In this document: piece by piece, positions 50,263 to 58,666 of the stretch
Layout of the letters: every line of letters starts with the position of its first letter
Numbering within the stretch: the first letter of the stretch is position 1
Origin: Caballeronia sp. NK8
GTDB taxonomy: Bacteria; Pseudomonadota; Gammaproteobacteria; Burkholderiales; Burkholderiaceae
Length of the DNA stretch: 64,000 nucleotides
Assembly (NCBI RefSeq): GCF_018408855.1
Contig: NZ_AP024322.1
Span: forward strand, 2,232,001-2,296,000
Reading direction: 5' to 3'
Position numbers and translations under genes: made by a program
The notes under the pieces: model-generated
What the model saw: only the letters and a program-made list of their open reading frames with translations
The model's database searches: none
Told to the model about the DNA's origin: nothing

Positions 50263-50895
50263 CTGGTCTCCTTTCGTTCAGCGCCTGGATGATCGCATAC
50301 TTGCTGCTAAAGTGAGAGAGTTGTGAAGATGACGCCACAAACTTTTTTTAATCTGAGCGAAAGCCGTATAAAAAACACCCTCTTTTAACTTTTCTCTTTT
50401 CAAAATATTTACAGAGATCATCGAACAAGTGACTTGAGCGCATCGCAGTAAGATGATGGAAGCGGCGACGGATACCGCGTCCGCTACCAGACGCTGCGAA
50501 ATTCGAAAGCAGCTTGTGCGTCAATGAAAGTTGCCTTAGAATCCGACATTGATCCAGGCACTGCGACTTCGACGACTGGACTTTCGAATGCAGGTCAGCA
50601 ATTCGCTGCTTTCGCTGCCAAAACCCCTCCGCTGTTTTCGCTGTAACCCCCTTCTCGATTTCACCGTTAGTCAGCTTGGCAGAAGTTCGTCCGGATAGCA
50701 TTGCTTTTTTCTGTGATGACGCGCAGCTAACCCGTTGATTTTCATGTGAAAACCGCGAAATATTGCGAAATCGATTTCGTGCAGCCAACGGCTCGTTTTT
50801 CGCTTACGCGGGGAAGTCGGCGCAAGCGTCGGAACGAAGGCGATGAAAAAATGCGCGTCTGTGCCGAAGTGCCAGAGCGACGCTCGCCCTATTTA
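50263..50895. other. Stretch upstream of the KorB/ParB-like gene
   Basis: 633 bases. The only sizeable ORF (50348-50788, minus, 146 codons) has a basic C-terminus (YFEKRKVKRGCFLYGF) but no recognisable domain or ribosome-binding site. I give it low credit and do not list it as a gene. The promoter of the HTH gene should lie between 50262 and about 50350. Confidence 0.35.
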
Positions 50896-51576
50896 TCAGG
50901 ACCGGCGCGCGTCACGCTCGGCTTGTTCGACGGCGTGATCCCAACTCTGGCATCCTTTCCGTAGACGTGCATTTATCTCGTTGACGTCAAAGAAGGACCA
51001 GTTGACGGCACTGTAGCGATCGTAACTTTGCCGCAAGAACTGACTCAGTTCGTGCAGTTTGAAGATCGCAGTGGGAACGCCAAGTTCGATCGCGCAAGCC
51101 TCATGCGTGGCGATGGCGATCGCCTGCACTGGGCATTGCAAATCCGACAGAAGGGCGGAAAGAAAGTGAACGGCGGGTGCCGCACGCCAAAGAGGACATG
51201 GAAAGGTATGTGCTGCGCCCGACTCGCTCAGGACGATCATTTCGTTTGCCTTCTGCGAAGAAGAAATGATGCCAACGACAGGGACGTGCGTGATTACAAA
51301 GACGCCGAAGCGAGTGACGGCTACACAGTCCACGTCGACGCCCTGCCCCGAAAATCCTTCGCTCGTGAGCACCAGCATGTCTTCATGGAGAGCGTAACGG
51401 TTGACCATCAACGGGGCCAGAATCGCTCGCAACTTCCGCGAAAACTCGGCGTAATCACGCCGGCGCTTCTTGAGCGCCGGCTCCTTCTCATAATCTTTGG
51501 GATAACCGAGGTAAGCTTGGGTCGGAAAGAACGGGGTGGTCTGCTCTTCAGCGCGTGCGGGAGTTTGTTTTGCCAT
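50896..51576 (-). CDS. NERD-like protein, second paralog
   Basis: 226 residues from the ATG at 51576 (MAKQTPARAEEQ), which has GGAG nine bases upstream; the frame opens to 51645. A basic helix (LKKRRRDYAEFSRKLRAIL) precedes the core DVDCVAVTRFGVFVITHVPVVG, followed by CPLWRAAPAVHFLSALLSDLQCPVQAIAIAT. This matches the 45609-46316 protein along its length. The first Asp pair fits a NERD-type nuclease fold, but the E-x-K position reads ITHVP. It may be a binding rather than a cutting domain. Function unknown. Confidence 0.62.
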   Translation of the reverse strand: MAKQTPARAEEQTTPFFPTQAYLGYPKDYEKEPALKKRRRDYAEFSRKLRAILAPLMVNRYALHEDMLVLTSEGFSGQGVDVDCVAVTRFGVFVITHVPVVGIISSSQKANEMIVLSESGAAHTFPCPLWRAAPAVHFLSALLSDLQCPVQAIAIATHEACAIELGVPTAIFKLHELSQFLRQSYDRYSAVNWSFFDVNEINARLRKGCQSWDHAVEQAERDARRS

Positions 51577-51608
51577 CGATTGAAGCTCCGTTGTATCTGG
51601 CGAATCGT

Positions 51609-52010
51609 TCAGCCAGCTCTTGTCGTTGGGGTGCAACAAGAGCAATCGTAGAGTCGATTGCGAGCATCGAGAGCATGGAATGACGCCGAATTCGATAGCT
51701 CTTTCGCCGCAGCCAGCGAATGCTGCCGCGCGCGGCGCTCGATGAGCGCAAGCCGCTGCCCCAAAATTCTTAATGTGCTAATGCGGCCGGCGTCGTTTGG
51801 CGCGACCGCTTCGATATTGCTAGCGAATTCGACTAGCCATGCGCCAACGGCGTCAATGTGCAGCACGCGCGTGTCGAAAGCAGATTCGATCGAACTTGCG
51901 CATGGCATTGTGATGCTGACTCTGGTTCCCTCGAGCGGCTGCTTATAACTGCGGTGCCGCGCGAGGAGAACGCATCCTGTACCGGCGGGCAGATCGGCAC
52001 GGACAACCAT
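51609..52010 (-). CDS. Hypothetical protein upstream of the NERD-like gene
   Basis: 133 residues, no recognised domain. A helical stretch (RISTLRILGQRLALIERRARQHSLAAAKEL) looks protein-like. It ends 33 bases before the ATG of the NERD-like gene on the same strand, so it could form an operon with it. No Shine-Dalgarno sequence was seen. Confidence 0.38.
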   Translation of the reverse strand: MVVRADLPAGTGCVLLARHRSYKQPLEGTRVSITMPCASSIESAFDTRVLHIDAVGAWLVEFASNIEAVAPNDAGRISTLRILGQRLALIERRARQHSLAAAKELSNSASFHALDARNRLYDCSCCTPTTRAG

Positions 52011-53040
52011 GTCGGCAGATCGCTCATTTGAAGCGCTGCCGTCGGATGGCTTTAACCGCTCGAGGAGAAGCTATAGGTTGGGAAGCGATGCGTTTTCGTA
52101 TCTCTTTTCGCCGATCCACAAATATCATGATAATTCCTAGCGGGCGGCGGTGAACCGACGCACTCAATCATGTCTCTGAAAAGTGCACCCGCTGTCTTAA
52201 CGGCAAACGGCGTACAACGCACTTTCAAGAGCGAAGCTCGAGCCGCGGTCCGCCGCCTCGGCTCAGGAACCGAGGGACTAGAAAGATGATTCAAGTTAGA
52301 CGCGAGGGCCATGTGTTTGACGCTCAGTACGAGGTACCGGCTCAGCGAGGAAGCAAGTTGCAGCACATGGGGTGGAGGTTGTCCCGATAGCAACCAGGCC
52401 GTGCAGCGTCCCTTAGCGAAAGGGTTATGAAAGACGTATGAGGAAAAGCTAGCAGAAAAACGCCGTCATTCTGCGATATGAGCGCTATCCGGATAGCGTT
52501 GGTCGCCGAGATGAGCAGGCCGAGGGTGTCCACGATTCGCAAGCTCAACATCGAAAACCGTTGTGTCCATCCGGTAGATAGACGTCAAGGCGACGCGCGA
52601 GGCGCAGCATGGAGTCGCTGCTGTTCAGCCACATGCAATATTCGTTGTTCGGTGTAGCCGATCGCGACAAGCGATCTCCGCGCGACGGGTCTCCGATGTG
52701 AGAGCGAGCGCGACAATACTGCAGACAGGCTGGAACGAAACCAACAAGGAAACGGCACCGTCATTCGGTTACGGGATCGTTCTGCGCGCTGCGCTGACTC
52801 ACGCAGGGCACAGCAGATCCAGAGAAAGAAGTGTGCCTTGGCGGGCTTTGGGAGAGCGGTGCAGTCCATCGTGACCGCTTGGACTTCTGCGGACCGAATG
52901 AGCGTCTCGCCCGCGTGAGCGCTCGCATGAGGAAGGGATCGCCTACCGACGATGACCGTGCATACGGCCGGGCGCCGACCAATCTCGGCGACGCCCTTCC
53001 CCGTAATCATGCGGCCGAGATCATTGTCGCTAGATTCATG
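52011..53040. other. Island stretch without recognised genes
   Basis: 1 kb; the ORF at 52585-53010 (minus) is Arg/Ser-rich and looks random. It contains the third dispersed palindrome at 52481-52500. Confidence 0.4.
52481..52500. repeat. Dispersed palindrome, site 3
   Basis: CGCTATCCGGATAGCG is a perfect 16-bp palindrome (52483-52498). On the minus strand its context CCAACGCTATCCGGATAGCG followed by an AGAATGACG run parallels site 1. Confidence 0.75.
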
Positions 53041-54333
53041 TTAGCTCGACCGATCGTCAAGCAGCAACAACTGCCCAGGCGCCGGATTGTCACGGCACCC
53101 GTTAGCAGGTTCGTTCATAGACGGGTCGTCAAGAAACGCTCCGATTGACCGCGGATTTGCGGCAGCGGAATCCCTAGATGAAGAATCTTGCGACGGAGCG
53201 CACTTGGCAAGGATACGGTAAAGCGCTTGCCTCGATATCTTTAAGTTTTTCGCGGCTTCAGATTTCACGCCGTTCGCAGCAGTGAGGGCGGCGATCACCT
53301 GTTCGGGCGTGATCACGGGTCGCGATAGGCGCTCGGCCGTGGCAAACGTCGAGATATACGCCGTCGCCTTCCCAGCAAGACTATGTCCTGCGGCTTCGAC
53401 TAGCTGTTGCATGGCCCTTTGATGAAGTTCCGGATCGGGCCGGTAGTCAGCCTTCTTGATCGGCGCCGGTACGCCGGTGATTTGCTCGTACATCCTTTGA
53501 AGGTACGCGTGGCGCAGGCCATGCACCGTTACGCCCAATCCGGCGCGGCTGATCCCCTCCTTTTGCAGAACATGGTAGAAATGGCGATACCATTTCTTAA
53601 GCGACCAAGGCTCGGGAATCATCGACCCGGTGCGTGGGTTGGCGAGCCTGGCTGCACGGATAAGCACCTCGTACTGCCATTCGGCATCGATGGGCACAAG
53701 TCGGGGCCTGCCGCCCTTGGTGCCGTCAATCACATGGAGGTGGCCTGAAACGCGCAGACACTGCAGAGGACGCAGGAGCATGCTTTCCTGCGCGCGTAGC
53801 CCAAAGGTCGCCTGCAACTCGACTTGAATCGCGACCCAGCGATCGCGTTCGCAAAGTCGTGCGATGACGTCATTGACGTCGACGTTGGCCGCTTCCCACG
53901 ATTTGTCTTCCTGCGCCACATAGTACCGGCGGTATCCATCGGGCCGCTTGATGTAGTCATCGACGGTTCCCACGAGTTGATGCTTTTTCATCCACGCTGC
54001 AAGCGTGCGCCAGTAGGTGAGCTTGTTCTCGACCGTCCCCGGCGCTTGTTCCTTCTCGGTGACCCAGAGTTTAACCAGATGGGCGATGTGTTTTTCCGAG
54101 AGGTTCCACGGCGATTGGAGCGCGAAGCCGCCCTTTCTGAGTTCGCGAAAGCCGGCGATGAGATGTCGCACGCGGTACGTCTGGGTCTTGATGGAAATCG
54201 CGTTGGAGGTCACGCGGGTCTTGCTGTGTGCTTTGGTTAGGTGGTGTTGAAAGAGTTCGGTGAGTTCTTTCGTGAGCCGCTGTGGCAGCCCGGCGTTGTC
54301 CAACAGTGCCGAAAAGTTGAGTTGGATTTTCAC
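53041..54333 (-). CDS. Tyrosine recombinase with added C-terminal Fis-type HTH
   Basis: A 430-residue integrase. The N-terminal SAM-like part (about 1-140) is followed by the catalytic set: Arg in FGLRAQESMLL, Lys in DGTKGGRPRLVPI, HGLRHAYLQRM (His-x2-Arg), the GHS box, and the nucleophile Tyr in AGKATAYIS. After the Tyr a second region reads VIAALTAANGVKSEAAKNLKISRQALYRILAK, which is the two-helix pattern of a Fis/NtrC-type HTH, then a disordered tail. All catalytic residues seem present. It may have mobilised the island. The start at 54333 is not backed by a strong ribosome-binding site. Confidence 0.8.
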   Translation of the reverse strand: MKIQLNFSALLDNAGLPQRLTKELTELFQHHLTKAHSKTRVTSNAISIKTQTYRVRHLIAGFRELRKGGFALQSPWNLSEKHIAHLVKLWVTEKEQAPGTVENKLTYWRTLAAWMKKHQLVGTVDDYIKRPDGYRRYYVAQEDKSWEAANVDVNDVIARLCERDRWVAIQVELQATFGLRAQESMLLRPLQCLRVSGHLHVIDGTKGGRPRLVPIDAEWQYEVLIRAARLANPRTGSMIPEPWSLKKWYRHFYHVLQKEGISRAGLGVTVHGLRHAYLQRMYEQITGVPAPIKKADYRPDPELHQRAMQQLVEAAGHSLAGKATAYISTFATAERLSRPVITPEQVIAALTAANGVKSEAAKNLKISRQALYRILAKCAPSQDSSSRDSAAANPRSIGAFLDDPSMNEPANGCRDNPAPGQLLLLDDRSS

Positions 54334-55916
54334 AGCTGTCGCATGAAAAGCGACGTTCTCACCTATCAGAAGAACGTCCCGGGGTGGTTGGAATACTGCA
54401 CGCTTTGCTTTCCGGGATCTTAGAGATCAGGTTTTCGATTCACCCGGCGCAGGGAAGCACTGCGGCCTGATGATCCCGCTACGGACGAATCCGCAGCACG
54501 GCTACTTGACCGCAGCCACAAGCCTGTCGAGCCAAGCAATTCTTGTTGCGCATTTTGTTTTCGGCTGCGCGGGCCGACAGAAAGAGATGAAGAAATCCGC
54601 ACCGAGGGTGCAAGTGATTTCCCGTCTCAAGAGCTTGCTCATCACGGTCGCCTCGAATCGGGACCGCGTGAATCAGACTTGGCTGTTTGCCGGAGACGAA
54701 AGGGAAGTTGACGTTCGCACTGTCCGTGCGAGGTTGTTCTCAGTCGATGAGGTCCTGCGTTTTGCTGGAAAGGCTAGCGTTCATGCGGTTCTGGTTGAAC
54801 TCAGTTTCCGACATGACACGGCCAGCTCAATGGGCAGCGTCGCTGCCGTTCAGTGAGGTTGCGCTCATCGAGCGCGAAGCGTGGTACGAATGGAGTGCGC
54901 TGCACTCGGGTCGATGCGTCGTTGACGCGATAGGTGATTAGGATACTAGGCCCTGCGAAGCGCAAAGATAGATGGAAAGCTATCGATTTCAATACAGCTT
55001 TCGCCACGGGGCTCTGAATGTCCATGCAAAATCAGCCCAGCGGTGCCAACGAGTCGAAACGTTGCTCTCCATCTTGACGATTGGCGGTCTCATGCTTACC
55101 GCTTTAATGGTGTCGGTGGAATTCGCGCCCATGAGTTCGGCCCTGGAGTCGAAGTCAGAGCTCTCAAACCTCCTGGGGAAAAGGCCAGCGCTGGCGAGCC
55201 GAACGTCGAGCTTCTTCTGCTCTCGCCGCGCGACCTCAACTGAAGAAGCAGGGCGAGAACTCCGCGCCCCATCGACGTTCGACGGTTGCATCGATCAAGT
55301 GACTCGACGATGATCGCCGATCTTCTCGCGAGACTCCGCGACGCCTTGCGCGCCGCGCAGGTTGACTGGCACCTTGTCGTTGAACATCGCGAGAACGAGC
55401 GCTGGCAGGCTGGCAGGAAATTCTTTGCCCGCGCCAGGTACCACTGTGGACTGAAGGTACCGGGTTGCAGGAATTAGAAATGCGCTTTTCACTTCTTGAC
55501 TGCCGCCCGACAGAATACTGTGCCCGCTCAGTGGCTCGAGTACGCCGATCCTGCGGAGGCTACAATACGCCAACCATCGCGTGTGTTGATTTGCACCGAA
55601 ATCTGACCCACCGGGGTGCGAATTCAGTGCAAATCAACATCGCGTGGTCCGATTGCGCCGATCATGCACTGGCTCGATGCGCCAATCACGGAGTTGCTCG
55701 AATATGCCGGTCAGTGACAGAAGCGAGCATCCGTGAATTTGACGGCCATTGCTCGCAAAGATTACTTGCGGCCTAACAAGTATGTCCCGGCCCACTTACA
55801 TTCAACTTCATAGCGGTGCGATCGTCGCCCACGTTGCGTGCTCTTGCGGCCAATGATGAGGCAACGTGGTGTATGTGTAATAGCCTCGACGATCCTGCCT
55901 GCCTTAGTCGAAGCGA
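54334..55916. other. Island stretch between recombinase and vapBC
   Basis: 1.6 kb. ORFs at 54470-54856 (plus) and 55286-55477 (plus) show no known domain. The only clear structure is the 56-bp mini-element at 55584-55639. Confidence 0.4.
55577..55646. mobile_element. 56-bp mini-element with IS21-like ends and 7-bp target repeat
   Basis: Terminal repeats TGTTGATTTGCAC (55584-55596) and GTGCAAATCAACA (55627-55639) are perfect 13-bp inverted repeats enclosing 30 bases, CGAAATCTGACCCACC then GGGGTGCGAATTCA. The 7-base TCGCGTG stands on both sides (55577-55583 and 55640-55646). TGT...ACA ends with a CTGACCCACC-type inner part resemble IS21-family termini. It has no coding room, so it is either a non-autonomous insertion or an extreme internal deletion. 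Confidence 0.7.
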
Positions 55917-56306
55917 TTAGACGTACTGCACGGGGGCAGAACGGTACTGCCGCACGATGTCATCGTGCGTTAGGAGCACGATGCCTTCCGAGATCGCCTG
56001 AGCGATTAGCATCCGGTCAAACGGATCTCCGTGAATCGGCGGAAGCTGCAGTATCTCGAGGGCGTGATGAGCTTCGATCGAGAGCTCGTTGTATCCGGCG
56101 TCGAGAAGATTCGTTCGAAAAACGCGGGCATCGAGTTGGAAATCGGGACTTCGGAGCGAGCCCTTGATCACGATCTCCCAGATACTCTGAACACTGAAAT
56201 AAAGCGTGTTGTTCGGATCTTCGATCAAACTGCGCGCTTGCCCGGACAGCGCCGGATCATCGCTCGCCGCCCAGATGAGCAGATGCGTATCGAGAAGAAG
56301 TTTCAC
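55917..56306 (-). CDS. vapC: VapC-type PIN-domain toxin
   Basis: A 129-residue PIN ribonuclease. The acidic residues are in place: MKLLLDTHLLIW (Asp6), SVQSIWEIVIK (Glu near 43), and GDPFDRMLIAQA (Asp near 96-99). Toxins of this type cut tRNA or rRNA. The ATG overlaps the stop of the antitoxin gene (ATGA), the usual order for Phd/VapB-VapC. It lies in the island near its right edge and may stabilise it. Confidence 0.9.
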   Translation of the reverse strand: MKLLLDTHLLIWAASDDPALSGQARSLIEDPNNTLYFSVQSIWEIVIKGSLRSPDFQLDARVFRTNLLDAGYNELSIEAHHALEILQLPPIHGDPFDRMLIAQAISEGIVLLTHDDIVRQYRSAPVQYV

Positions 56307-56554
56307 TTCGACTTGCCCTCGAACATATCAGCAATCTCGTCCGCACCCATCGTATCGAAGTCAGCAGGCACCTTCAGCTGCCCCTTCATGAATCCAATAC
56401 GTCTGCGCGGCTTCTCCGCCTCCGTGTCTATCCTGACAACCTTGACCAACGGCTTGCCCGCTTTCGCGATAACGAACGGCTGTCCGCCATTCACCGTCTC
56501 ATCGATGAGCTTTGAGAGGTTGGTCTTCGCTTCGTGCATGTTGAATACGCGCAT
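56303..56554 (-). CDS. Phd/YefM-family antitoxin
   Basis: An 83-residue antitoxin. MRVFNMHEAKTNLSKLIDETVNGGQPFVIAKAGKPLVKVVRI is the Phd/prevent-host-death N-terminal DNA-binding fold. The C-terminal tail (DFDTMGADEIADMFEG) is the toxin-binding part. It is the first gene of the vapC pair and should repress its own promoter. A decayed copy exists at 39429-39762. Confidence 0.9.
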   Translation of the reverse strand: MRVFNMHEAKTNLSKLIDETVNGGQPFVIAKAGKPLVKVVRIDTEAEKPRRRIGFMKGQLKVPADFDTMGADEIADMFEGKSK

Positions 56555-57238
56555 CTAGATCTCATTAAACTTAGTTCAATGGACTTAGTTTAGCTCGTGA
56601 ATCGCGATGGTGCAACGGCATCGCATCCTCGGCCCCGGGGCGCCCAGCCATTATTTTTGACGGACGAGCCTACAACTCTCGAACGACTACACCGGTACCG
56701 CGGTCGTGGTACAACGTGGAGGCTGGCCGCCGGAACTCACGACGACAGGGTTGTTGTCGGCCGGCGCCCGCTTCAAGAAAGGCCGCGTCAAAAGCTACCC
56801 AAAATTTTGAGGGTTTTTGCTTGCTCGACTGCGCATGCTAGATACAGTGGACCTGAGCAGTGGGCCCCGTCTACCGAGGCGGCCGTGCACAATCGATAAG
56901 CCGTCCCAATGCCCTGATTGACGCGTTCTCGCACCAAGGGCCATCGAATCGCAACCGGTGATGAAGGAACGGTCAAACATTGAAAATCTACCTCGGTCAT
57001 ACCTGCGCTCTCGGTTTTGCGTCTCAAAGGTCGCGCACTCGCAATTGTCGGACTGTTATTTCACGTCTTATTCGAGTCAACTGTGCCAAGGCAGATTTTT
57101 TAAAAAAAATTGGGGCACGGTTTGTGCTCTAGCGTCACCGATAGTAAAGTAGCGCCCGCATAACATGCAAATGCATGCCATTTGCACAAATTTCGAGGTG
57201 AATGACGCCTCCATACTGTTGATTCCGTGGCCAATTGC
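56555..57238. promoter_or_regulatory. Right edge of the island and upstream region of the arabinose-type operon
   Basis: About 680 bases without a gene. TTGCTT and TAGATA, 16 bases apart at 56820-56847, could form a promoter pointing toward the operon. The repeat 56788-56885 lies across it. An A/T run (57097-57110, TTTTTTAAAAAAAA) comes closer to the start. The junction between island and flank was not located exactly. Confidence 0.4.
56788..56885 (+). repeat. Degenerate ~100-bp direct repeat, copy 2
   Basis: Partner of 41601-41700, with 13 identical bases at the left end (TCAAAAGCTACCC). Contains the TTGCTT/TAGATA promoter-like pair. Confidence 0.6.
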
Positions 57239-58663
57239 ATGCGCAGCAAACCCATCGTCGTCGACCTCGACGGCACGCTCATCCGTTCAGACGTACTGGT
57301 TGAAAGCGGGTTTGCGTTCCTAAGGGCATTCCCACTTCGATTCTACGCACCGCTCCTGTGGCTCGCGCGCGGGGGCAAGGCCATGCTGAAGACGCGCCTT
57401 GCGGAGCACGCGAATATCGATGTGAGCGTTCTTCCCTACGACCCCGAACTCATCGCATGGCTGAGCGAGGCGCGCGAATCGGGACGCTCACTCGTGCTTG
57501 CCACTGCGAGTCACGAACGCTTCGCCAAGGGCATCGCCGATCACCTAGGGATCTTCGACACCGTTTTCGCGACCAACGAGACGATCAATCTTTCGGCCGG
57601 AAAGAAACGCGACGCCCTGGTCGCCGAATACGGCGAAAAGGGCTTCGACTATGTCGGCAACTCCCATGACGACGTTCCAGTCTGGCAGGCCGCAGATTGC
57701 GCGTACGTGGTCAATCCGCTTCCCGGCGTGGCGCGCGCGGCGCACGGCAACGGCAATGTGGAGCGCGTGTTCGAGAGCCGCCCGTCGACGCTCAGAGTGT
57801 GGGCGAAGTCGCTGCGGCTGCACCAGTGGCTCAAGAATTTGCTGATCTTCCTGCCGCTGCTCGCCGGGCATTTCGCGGACGACTCGCACCGCGTGCTCGC
57901 CGCGATCATCGCCTTTATTACTTTCGGTATGTGTGCGTCGAGCGTCTATCTGCTCAACGACCTGCTCGATCTCGAGGACGATCGCCACCACCCGGTGAAG
58001 CGCAAGCGTCCGCTCGCCGCAGGCGCGATGCCGCTGCTTGTGGGCCTCACGCTTTTCCCCGTGTTGCTGTTCGCGGCCTTCGGAATTGCATTCGCCTTCC
58101 TGCCGTGGCGGTTTGGCGCCGTGCTCGGCGGATATTACGTGCTCACGCTCGCCTATTCGACGGTGCTCAAACGCCGCGTGATGGTCGACGTGGTCGTGCT
58201 CGCGGGGCTGTACACGGTGCGCATCGTCGCCGGAACCGCTGCCATCGGCGCCCATCTGACGTTCTGGCTGCTCGCGTTCTCGATGTTCATCTTCCTGAGC
58301 CTGGCGCTCGTCAAGCGCTACGCCGAACTCCATTCGATGAAAGAGCGCGGCCTCGTGAAAACCCGCGGACGAGGTTACGTCGCGAGCGATTTGTCGCTGA
58401 TCTCGTCTCTCGGTACATCCTCGGGCTATCTCGCTGTTCTCGTGCTGGCGCTGTACATTCAGGATCGTGGCACCACGGCGCTCTATCGCCATCCGCAGAT
58501 CATCTGGCTCGCGTGCCCGTTGCTGCTTTACTGGATCAGCCGAACGTGGATCATCGCGCACCGCGGCGGCATGGACGACGATCCCATCGTATTCGCCGCG
58601 CGCGACCGGACGAGCCTGTGCGTCATCACCTTGTGCGCGCTCATTTTCTGGCTGGCGATCTGA
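57239..58663 (+). CDS. HAD phosphatase-UbiA prenyltransferase fusion (polyprenyl-phosphate phosphoribose pathway)
   Basis: 474 residues. Residues 1-190 are a HAD phosphatase with VVDLDGTLIRSD (nucleophile Asp-x-Asp) and YVGNSHDDVPVW. From about 195 there is a UbiA membrane domain with the metal/diphosphate signature YLLNDLLDLEDDRHHPVKRKRPLAAG and a second acidic site in VLKRRVMVDVVVLAG. In mycobacteria the related Rv3806c links PRPP to decaprenyl phosphate; the fused HAD could remove the remaining 5-phosphate. ATG 57239 is preferred to the GTG at 57227. Only three bases separate it from the oxidase gene. A broken copy is at 37124. Confidence 0.87.
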   Translation: MRSKPIVVDLDGTLIRSDVLVESGFAFLRAFPLRFYAPLLWLARGGKAMLKTRLAEHANIDVSVLPYDPELIAWLSEARESGRSLVLATASHERFAKGIADHLGIFDTVFATNETINLSAGKKRDALVAEYGEKGFDYVGNSHDDVPVWQAADCAYVVNPLPGVARAAHGNGNVERVFESRPSTLRVWAKSLRLHQWLKNLLIFLPLLAGHFADDSHRVLAAIIAFITFGMCASSVYLLNDLLDLEDDRHHPVKRKRPLAAGAMPLLVGLTLFPVLLFAAFGIAFAFLPWRFGAVLGGYYVLTLAYSTVLKRRVMVDVVVLAGLYTVRIVAGTAAIGAHLTFWLLAFSMFIFLSLALVKRYAELHSMKERGLVKTRGRGYVASDLSLISSLGTSSGYLAVLVLALYIQDRGTTALYRHPQIIWLACPLLLYWISRTWIIAHRGGMDDDPIVFAARDRTSLCVITLCALIFWLAI

Positions 58664-58666
58664 GCC

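Noticed and set aside
50348..50788. 146-codon ORF, minus strand
   Set aside because: Possibly real, but there is no ribosome-binding site and no recognisable fold, so it is mentioned only in the spacer entry.
54470..54856. 128-codon ORF, plus strand
   Set aside because: It begins just upstream of the recombinase and has a protein-like middle, but no domain or start signal supports it.
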